DNA of 54,897 nucleotides from Empedobacter stercoris. GTDB lineage: Bacteria; Bacteroidota; Bacteroidia; Flavobacteriales; Weeksellaceae. The DNA is taken from the NCBI RefSeq assembly GCF_020281205.1, contig NZ_JACXZC010000022.1, forward strand, positions 1 to 54,897, given 5' to 3'. Below, one piece after another: positions 1 through 7,866 of the stretch (the stretch's first letter is position 1; each line of letters begins with the position of its first letter). A program made the position numbers and the translations under genes. The notes under the pieces were generated by a model. The model did not search any database, had not been told where the DNA came from, and was given only the letters and a program-made list of their open reading frames with translations.

Positions 1-16
1 AATTTAGCACTTGGCT

Positions 17-44
17 AATCATTGGGGGCTAGCCCCCAATGATT
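17..44. terminator. 28-bp perfect palindrome, probable terminator
   Basis: Positions 17-44 form a perfect palindrome with no loop bases; the core is ATTGGGGGCTAGCCCCCAAT at 21-40. A T-rich stretch follows. It lies beyond the 3' end of the minus-strand transporter and probably ends a gene left of the window. A dyad protein site is possible. Confidence 0.4.
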
Positions 45-137
45 TAATTTGAGTTGCACTTATTTGTTGAACTTAGATTCTAATTTTATTGAAAATATAG
101 TTGCCACACAATCAAATTTCTTTAAACTTACAAATTT

Positions 138-1784
138 CTACTGATTTTTTAGCTTAACAATTGTTGTATTCGCTTTATAAAGATGATCGCCAAGAATTTC
201 GTAATACTGAATCAAATCTTTGTAGAAAAGCGCACTTGTAGTCATTAACTTTTCTTTTTCGATCGTTTTCATCAGATTTGTTTCTGCTTCTTTGTAAATA
301 GCATTAATTGTTTTTTCAATAAATTCGGCTTGTTTAATCGAAACTTCTTCTTGTGTTTCGTTCAGGTTTTGATTTAAAATTCGAGTCGTTTGATCCAAAT
401 TATCTTGAAAATCGACCAAATAAGATCTCATTTTTGGGGTGAAATAACTATTGGTCATACGACGACGACGGTGAATAGATGATATTTTAATCGCAATATC
501 ACCCACACTTTCCAAATGATGACAAAGCGTTATCAACTGATGAATAGCAATGGTATTTTCGTTTGGTAAATCTAAATCAGCAATTTCATTTAAAAATTCA
601 TTTACCTCACGTTCCAACTGATCGCCTTCTTTTTCAAGTTCTAAAATACGTTCGCGAAAAACCAAAATCTTTTCTTCATCACTTTCCGTAATCATTCGTC
701 CAAGCGTATAAATCGTTTGTTTAGTTGTGGAAGCAAGTTTTAACAATTTCTTGTTTGCTTCGTTTTTATAGAGATCAGAATTTGTACCAAATGGAATGGC
801 ATAAAATTCTAATTTATTATCAGTTTGCTTGATCGAAAAATATTTTTTCTGACAATAAAAAGCCAATTTATTAATGAAAGGAGTAAGAAAAACAACCCCT
901 ACCAAATTACTAATTGTATCAAAAGTAATAAGTTGTACGGCAATATTTGTCGAAAACGTAGAACCTATAAATTTTAATAAGAAACTTGCAAGTAACATAA
1001 AAATAATTGCAACCAGGATATTAAATAATGTATGGAATGCAGCTACTATTTTTGTGTATTTATCACCGATTGCAGCTACTAAGTGAGCCGTAAAAGTCGT
1101 CCCTATATTTGCTCCTAAAACTATCATTGCTGCTAATTCGATAGGTAAACCTTTACTTGCTAATAGAATCGCAATTGTAATAGAAGCCGAAGAGAAATGA
1201 ACCAAAACGGTCAGTAAAACACCAAAAAAGATGAATAATAAATTTGTTAAAATTCCATAGTTCGCTAAATCTTGTAAAAATTCTTGTAATTTTTGATGAC
1301 TTTCTATAGAAGGCAAGAATGTTTTTAAGAAATACAACGATAGAAATAATAGAGAAAGTGAAAACAGAATTCCTCCAATTTTTCGTTGATTTCGTTTTTT
1401 CGATAGATAAAAAGGAAAGGCAATTAATACCAGAGGCAAGGCAATTTGTATTAAATCGAATTTCAATCCAAAATAAACCAACCACAAAGTAAGCGTTGTT
1501 CCGATGTTTGCACCTAATATCAATCCAAATGCTTTTCGCAAATTAATCAAACCTGCGTTTACAAAACCTAATATAAATACACTTGCAGCTGACGAAGATT
1601 GTATGGCAGTTGTAAAAAGAGTTCCTGTAACAATTGTAGAAAAATTGTTTTTGGTTAGTTTGTTTAATGTACGTTTAAAATTCGATCCAGATAAGGCCTG
1701 TAAATTTTCGCTCAATAATTTTATCGCAAAAATGAACAACGCAATTGCTCCGAAAAGTTGCAAAATTTGTATGATAAGATGCAT
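138..1784 (-). CDS. Na/Pi cotransporter family protein with C-terminal PhoU-like domain
   Basis: Inner-membrane sodium-dependent phosphate symporter of the NptA/PNaS family, 548 aa. Two inverted repeats carry the family signatures: QSSSA at residues 62-66 followed by GANIGTT at 91-97, then HFSSAS near 197 followed by a second GANIGTT near 225. Eight or more hydrophobic segments fill residues 1-310. Residues about 340-545 are helical and charged, like PhoU. The full family architecture is present. A TATTTTTG -7 element on the minus strand (1809-1802) lies just upstream of the ATG, giving a very short leader; no convincing -33 TTG is seen. Transport direction is inferred from the family. A second, PhoU-less member is at 46679-47647. 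Confidence 0.9.
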   Translation of the reverse strand: MHLIIQILQLFGAIALFIFAIKLLSENLQALSGSNFKRTLNKLTKNNFSTIVTGTLFTTAIQSSSAASVFILGFVNAGLINLRKAFGLILGANIGTTLTLWLVYFGLKFDLIQIALPLVLIAFPFYLSKKRNQRKIGGILFSLSLLFLSLYFLKTFLPSIESHQKLQEFLQDLANYGILTNLLFIFFGVLLTVLVHFSSASITIAILLASKGLPIELAAMIVLGANIGTTFTAHLVAAIGDKYTKIVAAFHTLFNILVAIIFMLLASFLLKFIGSTFSTNIAVQLITFDTISNLVGVVFLTPFINKLAFYCQKKYFSIKQTDNKLEFYAIPFGTNSDLYKNEANKKLLKLASTTKQTIYTLGRMITESDEEKILVFRERILELEKEGDQLEREVNEFLNEIADLDLPNENTIAIHQLITLCHHLESVGDIAIKISSIHRRRRMTNSYFTPKMRSYLVDFQDNLDQTTRILNQNLNETQEEVSIKQAEFIEKTINAIYKEAETNLMKTIEKEKLMTTSALFYKDLIQYYEILGDHLYKANTTIVKLKNQ

Positions 1785-1948
1785 TAATGATGAATTGACT
1801 ACAAAAATAAGTACTCTAATGTAAATAGAATATTATCTTTTTTACTTTTATTAAAAAAAAGTTTATTTTTTTTTAAATTCTAAAATTCTGATTTTCAAAA
1901 TTGAAGTTAAGATTTATCAAAAACTTCTTCTTTTTTTTGAAAAAACAT

Positions 1949-1979
1949 TTGCGAGTTTCGAAAAACTGCCCTAATATTG
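1949..1979 (+). promoter_or_regulatory. tRNA cluster promoter
   Basis: TTG at 1949-1951, 20-bp spacer, TAATATTG at 1972-1979 (one mismatch to TAnnTTTG). This predicts a start near 1986, about 75 nt before the first tRNA. Confidence 0.6.
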
Positions 1980-2061
1980 CACCACGAAAAAGGAACAACA
2001 CTTCTCTTGAGAAATTAAATTCTTGTTTTCGATTTGAAATATTCAAATAACAAATATTTTT

Positions 2062-2135
2062 GCCGATGTAGCTCAGCTGGCTAGAGCAGCTGATTTGTAA
2101 TCAGCAGGTCGTGGGTTCGAGTCCCTCTATCGGCT
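2062..2135 (+). tRNA. tRNA-Thr (TGT)
   Basis: 74-nt cloverleaf. Acceptor GCCGATG pairs with TATCGGC, anticodon loop TTTGTAA has anticodon TGT, and the T-arm carries TTCGAGT. CCA is not encoded. The sequence is identical to the two other Thr copies in the cluster. Confidence 0.97.
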
Positions 2136-2152
2136 CAGCAAAAATATAGGTT

Positions 2153-2234
2153 GGGGAGATACTCAAGCGGCCAACGAGGACGGACTGTAAATCCGTTGGT
2201 TTCACCTTCGCAGGTTCGAATCCTGCTCTCCCCA
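2153..2234 (+). tRNA. tRNA-Tyr (GTA)
   Basis: 82-nt class II tRNA with acceptor GGGGAGA/TCTCCCC, anticodon GTA in the loop CTGTAAA, a long variable arm and A73. It is 17 nt downstream of the first tRNA-Thr, so surely co-transcribed. Confidence 0.97.
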
Positions 2235-2241
2235 CAAAATT

Positions 2242-2315
2242 GCCGATGTAGCTCAGCTGGCTAGAGCAGCTGATTTGTAATCAGCAGGTCGTGGGTTCGA
2301 GTCCCTCTATCGGCT
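2242..2315 (+). tRNA. tRNA-Thr (TGT), second copy
   Basis: Identical to the copy at 2062-2135 and only 7 nt after tRNA-Tyr. With its neighbours it indicates local duplication of a Thr-Tyr unit. Confidence 0.97.
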
Positions 2316-2358
2316 CCAAAAAAGTTTATATTTTACTTTTAAAACAAAAATAACAATC

Positions 2359-2432
2359 GCCGATGTAGCTCAGCTGGCTAGAGCAGCTGATTTGTAATCA
2401 GCAGGTCGTGGGTTCGAGTCCCTCTATCGGCT
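2359..2432 (+). tRNA. tRNA-Thr (TGT), third copy
   Basis: Third identical tRNA-Thr. The spacers on either side differ in sequence from the other spacers, so the duplication is not very recent even though the tRNAs are identical. Confidence 0.97.
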
Positions 2433-2464
2433 CTTCTTTTTTGAAGAATACTTTATTATTAGGC

Positions 2465-2546
2465 GGGGAGATACTCAAGCGGCCAACGAGGACGGACTGT
2501 AAATCCGTTGGTTTCACCTTCGCAGGTTCGAATCCTGCTCTCCCCA
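2465..2546 (+). tRNA. tRNA-Tyr (GTA), second copy
   Basis: Identical to the Tyr tRNA at 2153-2234. Last gene of the cluster, followed within 25 nt by a hairpin terminator. Confidence 0.97.
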
Positions 2547-2570
2547 CACTCCATTTAATTATTGGAATAA

Positions 2571-2598
2571 AATCATCACTTGCTTGATGATTTTTTTA
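2571..2598 (+). terminator. terminator of tRNA cluster
   Basis: Stem AATCATCA (2571-2578) with TGATGATT (2585-2592), then a T run. Confidence 0.75.
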
Positions 2599-2611
2599 TT
2601 AATGTGTGCAT

Positions 2612-2644
2612 CAAAAAAAGCCCTTTAAAAAAAGGACTTTTTAC
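2612..2644 (-). terminator. terminator of the nucleosidase gene
   Basis: A-rich arm and CCCTTT pair with AAAGGAC followed by a T run, reaching the stop codon of the minus-strand gene. The symmetric A/T flanks allow use in both directions. Confidence 0.6.
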
Positions 2645-3399
2645 TTGATGATATTCTTTATAATTTCGATCGAATAAACATTCGAAACTTTCTCTATAAA
2701 ACTATTAAAATCCATTGTCGAATGATCATCTGCATCGTCTGATATTGTTCTAATAATGATAAAAGGAATTCCAAATTCATAACAAACTTGCGCTACCGCT
2801 GCTCCTTCCATTTCGACACAAAGAATTTCGGGTAAATTTTGTTGAAGTTTTTCTTTTTTTGCAGTTGTCGAGAAAAATAAATCTCCTGATCCTATTAAAC
2901 CAACGTGTAACTGAGGCTCGTGAATATTAAATTTATTCAAATCTTTTTCGGAAATAACATTGTGAAGATGCTGTTCTTCTAATAAATCTAATATAGCGGT
3001 TGTTGCTATTTCTAATTGAAAAGGATTGGCTTCGAAATAAGCTTTTCCTAACATTGGAATTTCAAAAGTAGGAAACAAAGGAGAGGCATTCATGTCATGT
3101 TGAATTAAACTTTGCCCCAATACGATATCGCCTATTTTTACGTTAGAATGGATTCCTCCTGCAACACCTGTAAAAATTAATTCTGTAATTTTAAACTCTA
3201 ATATTAAGGTAGAAACTGTTGTAGCTGCTGCAACTTTACCAACTCGTGAATAAACTACAACAACTTTTTGATTATTTAATTCACCTGTATAATAATGTCT
3301 TTGACCAATTTCGTGTTCCTCTTTATTTGATAATAAGTTAACTACACCATTTATTTCTTGAGGTATAGCACCCATTATTCCAATTATTCTTTCGCTCAT
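2641..3399 (-). CDS. mtnN: 5'-methylthioadenosine/S-adenosylhomocysteine nucleosidase
   Basis: Cytosolic nucleoside hydrolase that splits methylthioadenosine and S-adenosylhomocysteine into adenine plus a thioribose product, clearing SAM by-products. At 252 aa it is slightly longer than the usual ~230. The N-terminal GAIPQE (10-15) supplies the family acid/base Glu15; VEMEGAAVAQ (195-204) binds the ribose, and SDDAD (220-224) carries the adenine-contacting Asp. The insertion around residues 105-160 accounts for the extra length and is common in Bacteroidetes members. It is monocistronic, between the tRNA cluster and yceI. Confidence 0.9.
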   Translation of the reverse strand: MSERIIGIMGAIPQEINGVVNLLSNKEEHEIGQRHYYTGELNNQKVVVVYSRVGKVAAATTVSTLILEFKITELIFTGVAGGIHSNVKIGDIVLGQSLIQHDMNASPLFPTFEIPMLGKAYFEANPFQLEIATTAILDLLEEQHLHNVISEKDLNKFNIHEPQLHVGLIGSGDLFFSTTAKKEKLQQNLPEILCVEMEGAAVAQVCYEFGIPFIIIRTISDDADDHSTMDFNSFIEKVSNVYSIEIIKNIIK

Positions 3400-3568
3400 T
3401 TTTAAAATTTGTAAGCGAAGGTACCAATTTATTTTCTGTATTTATAAACTGAACAATATATCTCGTAGATTAAAATAAAAGGTAAGCAAATGATAATCAA
3501 ACAAGTGTTTAAAATATTTTTTATCATGATACAAAAGTAGACTATTTTTAGAATATGTTAAAAATCAA

Positions 3569-3600
3569 TTGTGAATTCGTGTAGGCTTATTGTACTTTTG
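3569..3600 (+). promoter_or_regulatory. yceI-family gene promoter
   Basis: TTG at 3569-3571, 21-bp spacer, perfect TAnnTTTG match TACTTTTG at 3593-3600. The predicted start near 3606 leaves almost no leader before ATG 3609, favouring the ATG at 3618. Confidence 0.7.
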
Positions 3601-3617
3601 TGCAATAAATGTTTGAA

Positions 3618-4271
3618 ATGAAAAAAATATCTATAGCACTTGTATGTTGTATGTCTGTTATGCTGATGAATTGTACAAATAAGTCAGAAGAAAATGTGGT
3701 TGAAAAAGAAGTTAAAACTGAAGTAACAGTTGAAGAACCAACCGAAATCGTAGAAGGTGTAATTCGTAAGTCTGCAGTAGAATGGACAGCTTATAAAACA
3801 ACTGATAAAGTTGCAGTTTCAGGACGATTTGATGTCGTTTTAGTGAAAGATGCAAATGAAGAAGGTAAAACACCTCAAGAAGTTTTAGAAGGCGCAAATA
3901 TTTTAGCTTCTATTGCGACTTTAAATTCTGATCAAATTGATCGTGATCAAAAATTGAAAGATATTTTGTTTGGAAATATGATCAATACAAGTGAAATCAA
4001 AGGTCAATTACACTTTAGAGAAGGAAAAACATTTTTGAATTTAACCTTAAATAATACATCGAAAGAATATGAAGTGAAATCATCTTTTGATGATAATACA
4101 TTTGCAATCGAAGCCGATGTCGATTTAATGGACTTTAATACAACTAAAGCAATGGATGCTTTAAATCAAGCGTGTTTAGAGTTGCACAAAGGTGCTGACG
4201 GAATTTCTAAAACGTGGAGCGAAGTTCACATCAAAGGACAAGTAGAATTTAGTGATAGTTTCGGTAAATAA
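3618..4271 (+). CDS. YceI family lipoprotein
   Basis: Envelope lipoprotein with a YceI-like lipocalin fold, a family that binds polyisoprenoid lipids. The precursor is 217 aa from ATG 3618. A signal peptide ends in the lipobox LMNC. A charged Lys/Glu-rich linker precedes the YceI core, recognisable from VEWTAYKTTDKVAVSGRF and the closing WSEVHIKGQVEF. ATG 3618 is preferred because the promoter would start transcription only 3 nt before ATG 3609 and the signal peptide begins MKK. Ligand and physiological role are unknown. Confidence 0.8.
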   Translation: MKKISIALVCCMSVMLMNCTNKSEENVVEKEVKTEVTVEEPTEIVEGVIRKSAVEWTAYKTTDKVAVSGRFDVVLVKDANEEGKTPQEVLEGANILASIATLNSDQIDRDQKLKDILFGNMINTSEIKGQLHFREGKTFLNLTLNNTSKEYEVKSSFDDNTFAIEADVDLMDFNTTKAMDALNQACLELHKGADGISKTWSEVHIKGQVEFSDSFGK

Positions 4272-4292
4272 TAGTATAAATAATTAATTTTG

Positions 4293-4318
4293 AGGCTACA
4301 TTTTTGTAGTCTTAATTT
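4293..4318 (+). terminator. terminator after yceI-family gene
   Basis: AGGCTAC pairs with GTAGTCT (one G-T pair) around a T-rich loop, then TTAATTTTT. It lies between the lipoprotein and SMR genes. Confidence 0.55.
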
Positions 4319-4326
4319 TTATCAGA

Positions 4327-4653
4327 ATGAATTGGATTATTTTATTGATAGCAGGTTTGTGCGAAGTAGGCTTTGCATCATGCTTAGGAAAAGCTAAGGA
4401 AGCAACTGGTAATGAGACTTATTTATGGTATAGTGGATTTTTATTCTTCTTAACCATAAGTATGGTTTTACTGGTAAAAGCTACCCAAACCTTACCAATA
4501 GGAACAGCTTATGCTGTATGGACAGGAATTGGTGCTGTGGGAACTGTTTTAGTCGGGATTTTTATTTTTAAAGAACCTGCAAGTTTCTGGCGAGTTTTCT
4601 TTTTAACAAGTTTAATCTGTTCGATAATAGGATTAAAATTTGTGTCAAATTAA
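4327..4653 (+). CDS. sugE: SMR-family exporter, SugE/Gdx type
   Basis: Small multidrug-resistance family inner-membrane transporter, 108 aa, four transmembrane helices. Glu13 in the first helix is the shared proton/substrate residue. The PIGTAYAVWTGIGAVGTVLVGI segment is the SugE/Gdx hallmark, a subfamily known for guanidinium export, rather than EmrE. Such proteins work as antiparallel dimers, so a single gene suffices. The gap to yceI is short but has a hairpin. No guanidine riboswitch is recognisable upstream, so regulation by guanidine is unsupported. Guanidinium as substrate is inferred from the subfamily motif. Confidence 0.8.
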   Translation: MNWIILLIAGLCEVGFASCLGKAKEATGNETYLWYSGFLFFLTISMVLLVKATQTLPIGTAYAVWTGIGAVGTVLVGIFIFKEPASFWRVFFLTSLICSIIGLKFVSN

Positions 4654-4680
4654 TGGAATGAACCAAATTAAATTATTCAT

Positions 4681-4719
4681 AAAAAAGGAGAACATGAAAT
4701 TTCAGGTTCTCCTTTTTTT
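4681..4719. terminator. bidirectional terminator between sugE and mpl
   Basis: AAAAAAGGAGAAC pairs with GTTCTCCTTTTTT. The A tract and T tract on the two sides suit both converging genes. Confidence 0.8.
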
Positions 4720-4721
4720 AT

Positions 4722-6074
4722 TTATGCTTTGAATAGTTCATTCAGATCAACTCCACCAAAGTTTCCAGAGCTCATCATCAAAAAGACCTTCTCTTTTTTA
4801 TCCAAACTTTCGATGTATTGTTTTAATTGCTCCCCATTTGTAAAGACTAAAATAGAATCGTCACCAAAAGCTTTTTTGATATCTTCTGGAGAAATCATTG
4901 GCATACGTTTTATTTCTAAAGCCTCAGGGCTATACATTACAATTTTGATATCAGCTTTATCTAAAGCGCCTTTGTATTGTACTAAAAATTCAGGATTCAA
5001 AGAAGAATACGTATGAATTTCCAAACAACCTACAACAGTTTTATCCGTATATTGTTCTTTTACCGCATTGGTAACCGAAGTTACTTTACTTGGTGCATGT
5101 GCAAAATCTTTGTACGCAACAAAATCAGAGGTACGGTTAATTAATTCCAAACGTTTAGATGCACCTTTGAAAGATTGAATTGCTTCATTGAAATCATCAT
5201 CCATTACACCTAATTGTTTACAAATCGCACGCGCACCTTCTAAATTCATTAAATTATGGTTACCAAAAACTTCCAATGGAATTGGACCATCTTCTGTTTC
5301 GATAAATGTAACTCCGTTCTCTATAAAGTGTTCTGGTAAATGATATGAAAACTTCTTAATTGCTTTTTCGGTTTCTTCTACCACTTTTACAACTTCTTCG
5401 TCTGTTTCGTTATAGATTAAAGCACCTCCATTAACGATAGAATCGACAAATTTTGAGAATTGAGAAGTATAATCTTCAAACGTAGGGAAAACGTTGATGT
5501 GATCCCAAGCAATCCCAGATATTAAAGCAATATTAGGTTGATACAACAAAAATTTAGAGCGACGATCTAAGGCTGATGATAAATATTCGTCACCTTCCAT
5601 AATCATAAATTCGTTGTCATCTGTTAGTTTTACCATCACATCAAAACCATCCAATTGTGCACCGACCATATAATCAACATCGATGTTGTGGTAATGCAAA
5701 ACATGTAAAATCATCGATGTAATGGTTGTTTTTCCATGAGAACCACCAATTACAACACGTGTTTTGTCTTTTGATTGTTCGTATAAATATTCTGGATATG
5801 AATAGATTTTTAAACCTAATTCTTGTGCACGTAACATTTCAGGATTATCAGCATGAGCATGCATTCCTAAAATAACAGCATCGATATCAGCTGTGATTTT
5901 TTCTGGATACCATCCCATTTCTTCTGGCAGAATTCCACGCTGAGCTAAACGAGTTTTCGAAGGTTCGAAAATAGCGTCATCAGAACCTGTAACTTGATAT
6001 CCTTTTTCGTGCAAAGCAATTGCCAGATTATGCATAGCACTTCCGCCAATTGCAATAAAATGAACTTTTTTCAT
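4722..6074 (-). CDS. mpl: UDP-N-acetylmuramate:L-Ala-gamma-D-Glu-meso-DAP ligase (murein peptide ligase)
   Basis: Mur-ligase family enzyme, 450 aa, that attaches a recycled tripeptide to UDP-MurNAc in the cytoplasm with ATP. The N-terminal Rossmann part starts HFIAIGGSAMHNLA; the ATP loop is GSHGKTT at 111-117, followed by the central domain (EGDEYLSSA) and a C-terminal domain with DFAHAPSKV. The HAPSK segment and the length fit Mpl rather than MurC. It is the last gene of a three-gene operon: the acyltransferase upstream ends 18 bp before this ATG. Substrate is family inference. Confidence 0.85.
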   Translation of the reverse strand: MKKVHFIAIGGSAMHNLAIALHEKGYQVTGSDDAIFEPSKTRLAQRGILPEEMGWYPEKITADIDAVILGMHAHADNPEMLRAQELGLKIYSYPEYLYEQSKDKTRVVIGGSHGKTTITSMILHVLHYHNIDVDYMVGAQLDGFDVMVKLTDDNEFMIMEGDEYLSSALDRRSKFLLYQPNIALISGIAWDHINVFPTFEDYTSQFSKFVDSIVNGGALIYNETDEEVVKVVEETEKAIKKFSYHLPEHFIENGVTFIETEDGPIPLEVFGNHNLMNLEGARAICKQLGVMDDDFNEAIQSFKGASKRLELINRTSDFVAYKDFAHAPSKVTSVTNAVKEQYTDKTVVGCLEIHTYSSLNPEFLVQYKGALDKADIKIVMYSPEALEIKRMPMISPEDIKKAFGDDSILVFTNGEQLKQYIESLDKKEKVFLMMSSGNFGGVDLNELFKA

Positions 6075-6092
6075 TTTGTATGTTGTATTCTT

Positions 6093-6977
6093 TTAGTCTT
6101 TTTTATTTTCTTCGTCGTATCCCATTTCTTCGAAATCATCAAACTCTTCGTCATCTTCGTTTAGATAATCATCCAATGATTTTTCGCTGTTTTCTGCAAG
6201 AATTTCGTCCATTGGTCGAACTTTATTAAATTCTGGAGCTTGTTCAATTGCATTCATTATTTTTTGCATAATAGCATCACTCGAATCATTTTCGTAATCA
6301 ATATCCAATGGTTCTTTAAAAGTCATTGTTGCATTAATTCCTCTTTTTTTGATGCGCAAACCTTTTTTATCAAAAGCTCTACGAAAACCATCAATTACAA
6401 CTGGAATAACAATAGGTTTATTTTTTTTGATTAAATGCGCAGTTCCACGGCGACCAGGGGCAAATGCAGTTGTGGTTCCTTGCGGAAAAGTTACAACCCA
6501 ACCACTTTGCAAGGCGATATCGATATTGTTAATTTCTGATAAATCAACTTTTCGATTTACATTCTCTCCTTTTGCACGCCATGTTCTTTTCACTGTTACC
6601 GCTCCTGTATACGCGAATAACTTTGTCAAAAGATTATCTTTCATCGTTTCTTCTGCAGCAACGTAATAAAAATCAATCTTAGGGTTTAGTAGATAAATCG
6701 GATTTTTGATGGTATCAATAAATCCATTTTTCACACTACAAAATACATGATACATCGCAAATACATCTGCAAAATAAGTTTGATGATTTGAAACGAATAA
6801 TACATTTTGAGCAGGTAAATCGACTAAGTTTTTTGTTCCAGTAACTTTTAATTTATTAAAACCATTGTAACGGTTATACGTAAAAGATCCCAATAAGAAA
6901 ATCAATGATCTTTTTAGGAAATATAAATGTCCAAATGAATCGCGAAATGCGTTCTTTTTCTTTGCTTTTTGAGACAC
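6093..6977 (-). CDS. 1-acyl-glycerol-phosphate acyltransferase-like (PlsC family)
   Basis: Membrane-associated lysophospholipid acyltransferase family member, 294 aa. Motif I is NHQTYFAD with His65 and Asp71, i.e. H-x5-D instead of the usual H-x4-D; motif III is FPQGTT (164-169) where FPEGT is standard; the block PIVIPVVIDGFRRAF follows. The tail after residue 250 is very acidic and probably disordered. It sits in the middle of the Nudix-acyltransferase-mpl operon (gaps of 19 and 18 bp), consistent with an envelope-related unit. The acyl acceptor cannot be read from sequence, and the unusual motifs could mean another acceptor. Confidence 0.8.
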   Translation of the reverse strand: MSQKAKKKNAFRDSFGHLYFLKRSLIFLLGSFTYNRYNGFNKLKVTGTKNLVDLPAQNVLFVSNHQTYFADVFAMYHVFCSVKNGFIDTIKNPIYLLNPKIDFYYVAAEETMKDNLLTKLFAYTGAVTVKRTWRAKGENVNRKVDLSEINNIDIALQSGWVVTFPQGTTTAFAPGRRGTAHLIKKNKPIVIPVVIDGFRRAFDKKGLRIKKRGINATMTFKEPLDIDYENDSSDAIMQKIMNAIEQAPEFNKVRPMDEILAENSEKSLDDYLNEDDEEFDDFEEMGYDEENKKD

Positions 6978-6996
6978 GAGTTCTTAATTGTTTAAT

Positions 6997-7752
6997 TTAC
7001 AAATTTAATAGGATTTTTAGATAATCTTTAAATTCTTCTAAAATCATTGCTGTTGCACCCCAAAGATATTCATCATTACCGATGTTGTAACCTGGAATTT
7101 CAACCACTTGACCAGAAAATTCTCTTTCAAAAACCTCGTAATCAGCATTCAAAAAAGCTTCCAAATTTAATGGAACAACATATTGTACTTCTCGTTCATC
7201 AGGGTTAAACAAAGGTTCTCCGTGATATATACCAATATAAGGATAAACCAAAAAGTTACTTGGCGGAATGTACATTTCACTCAGTTGTCGAATAATTTCG
7301 ATATTTTCATAATCTACACCCAATTCTTCTACCGTTTCGCGAATAGCCGTTTCATCAAAACTGATATCATGTTCTTCAAACTGTCCGCCTGGTAAAGAAA
7401 ATTGATGAGAATGTGCACCATCATACGATACACGCATCGTTACAGGAAATTCTATTTCTCCAAATTCATTTTGATACAATAAGATCATGACAGAAGCACT
7501 TCTTGGATTGGTACGTTTTACATATTCTAAATCAAATTTTTGACGATATGGAGGCGAAAGTTTTTCATGTGATTCCCAATTTGGTAATTCCTCTACACTT
7601 TCGGCTAATAAATATTTTAATTCTTCTAAATCTAAATACAAAATTTGTTGATTTTTAAGGTCATAAAAAAGAGTGAAATCTCTTCCACACTCTTCTTCAA
7701 AGGTAATTATTTTAGGTGAAAATAAATCAACCTTTTCAAGAAGCTTTATCAA
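6997..7752 (-). CDS. NUDIX hydrolase, CoA pyrophosphatase-like
   Basis: Nudix pyrophosphohydrolase, 251 aa. The Nudix box begins PGGQFEEHD at 121 and ends RETVEELGV (138-146). It has one extra residue relative to MutT, as in the CoA-pyrophosphatase (NudL/YcbB-like) branch, and the preceding region SVMILLY resembles that branch too. It would cut coenzyme A or a related nucleotide diphosphate in the cytosol. First gene of the operon with the acyltransferase and mpl; divergent from the M3 peptidase across a 114-bp gap. No clear promoter on its side. Confidence 0.75.
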   Translation of the reverse strand: MIKLLEKVDLFSPKIITFEEECGRDFTLFYDLKNQQILYLDLEELKYLLAESVEELPNWESHEKLSPPYRQKFDLEYVKRTNPRSASVMILLYQNEFGEIEFPVTMRVSYDGAHSHQFSLPGGQFEEHDISFDETAIRETVEELGVDYENIEIIRQLSEMYIPPSNFLVYPYIGIYHGEPLFNPDEREVQYVVPLNLEAFLNADYEVFEREFSGQVVEIPGYNIGNDEYLWGATAMILEEFKDYLKILLNL

Positions 7753-7814
7753 TTATTTAAGGCATAGAGAATGAGGTTGAAAGTCATATTCTAATCTTCA
7801 ACACATTAATATTT

Positions 7815-7845
7815 TTGAAACTTTGAGTTATAAGTTTTAACTTCG
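7815..7845 (+). promoter_or_regulatory. candidate promoter of the M3 peptidase
   Basis: TTG at 7815-7817, 20-bp spacer, TAACTTCG at 7838-7845 (one mismatch). The ATG follows 21 bp later. Confidence 0.5.
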
Positions 7846-7866
7846 TTAAGTTTAAAATAATATAAA

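Noticed and set aside
874..1086. Plus-strand ORF opposite the Na/Pi transporter
   Set aside because: Antisense shadow of a well-supported gene; the same holds for the other short overlapping frames.
4272..4326. Guanidine riboswitch ahead of the SugE-type exporter
   Set aside because: Only 55 bp are available and they hold a simple terminator hairpin; no guanidine riboswitch consensus is visible.
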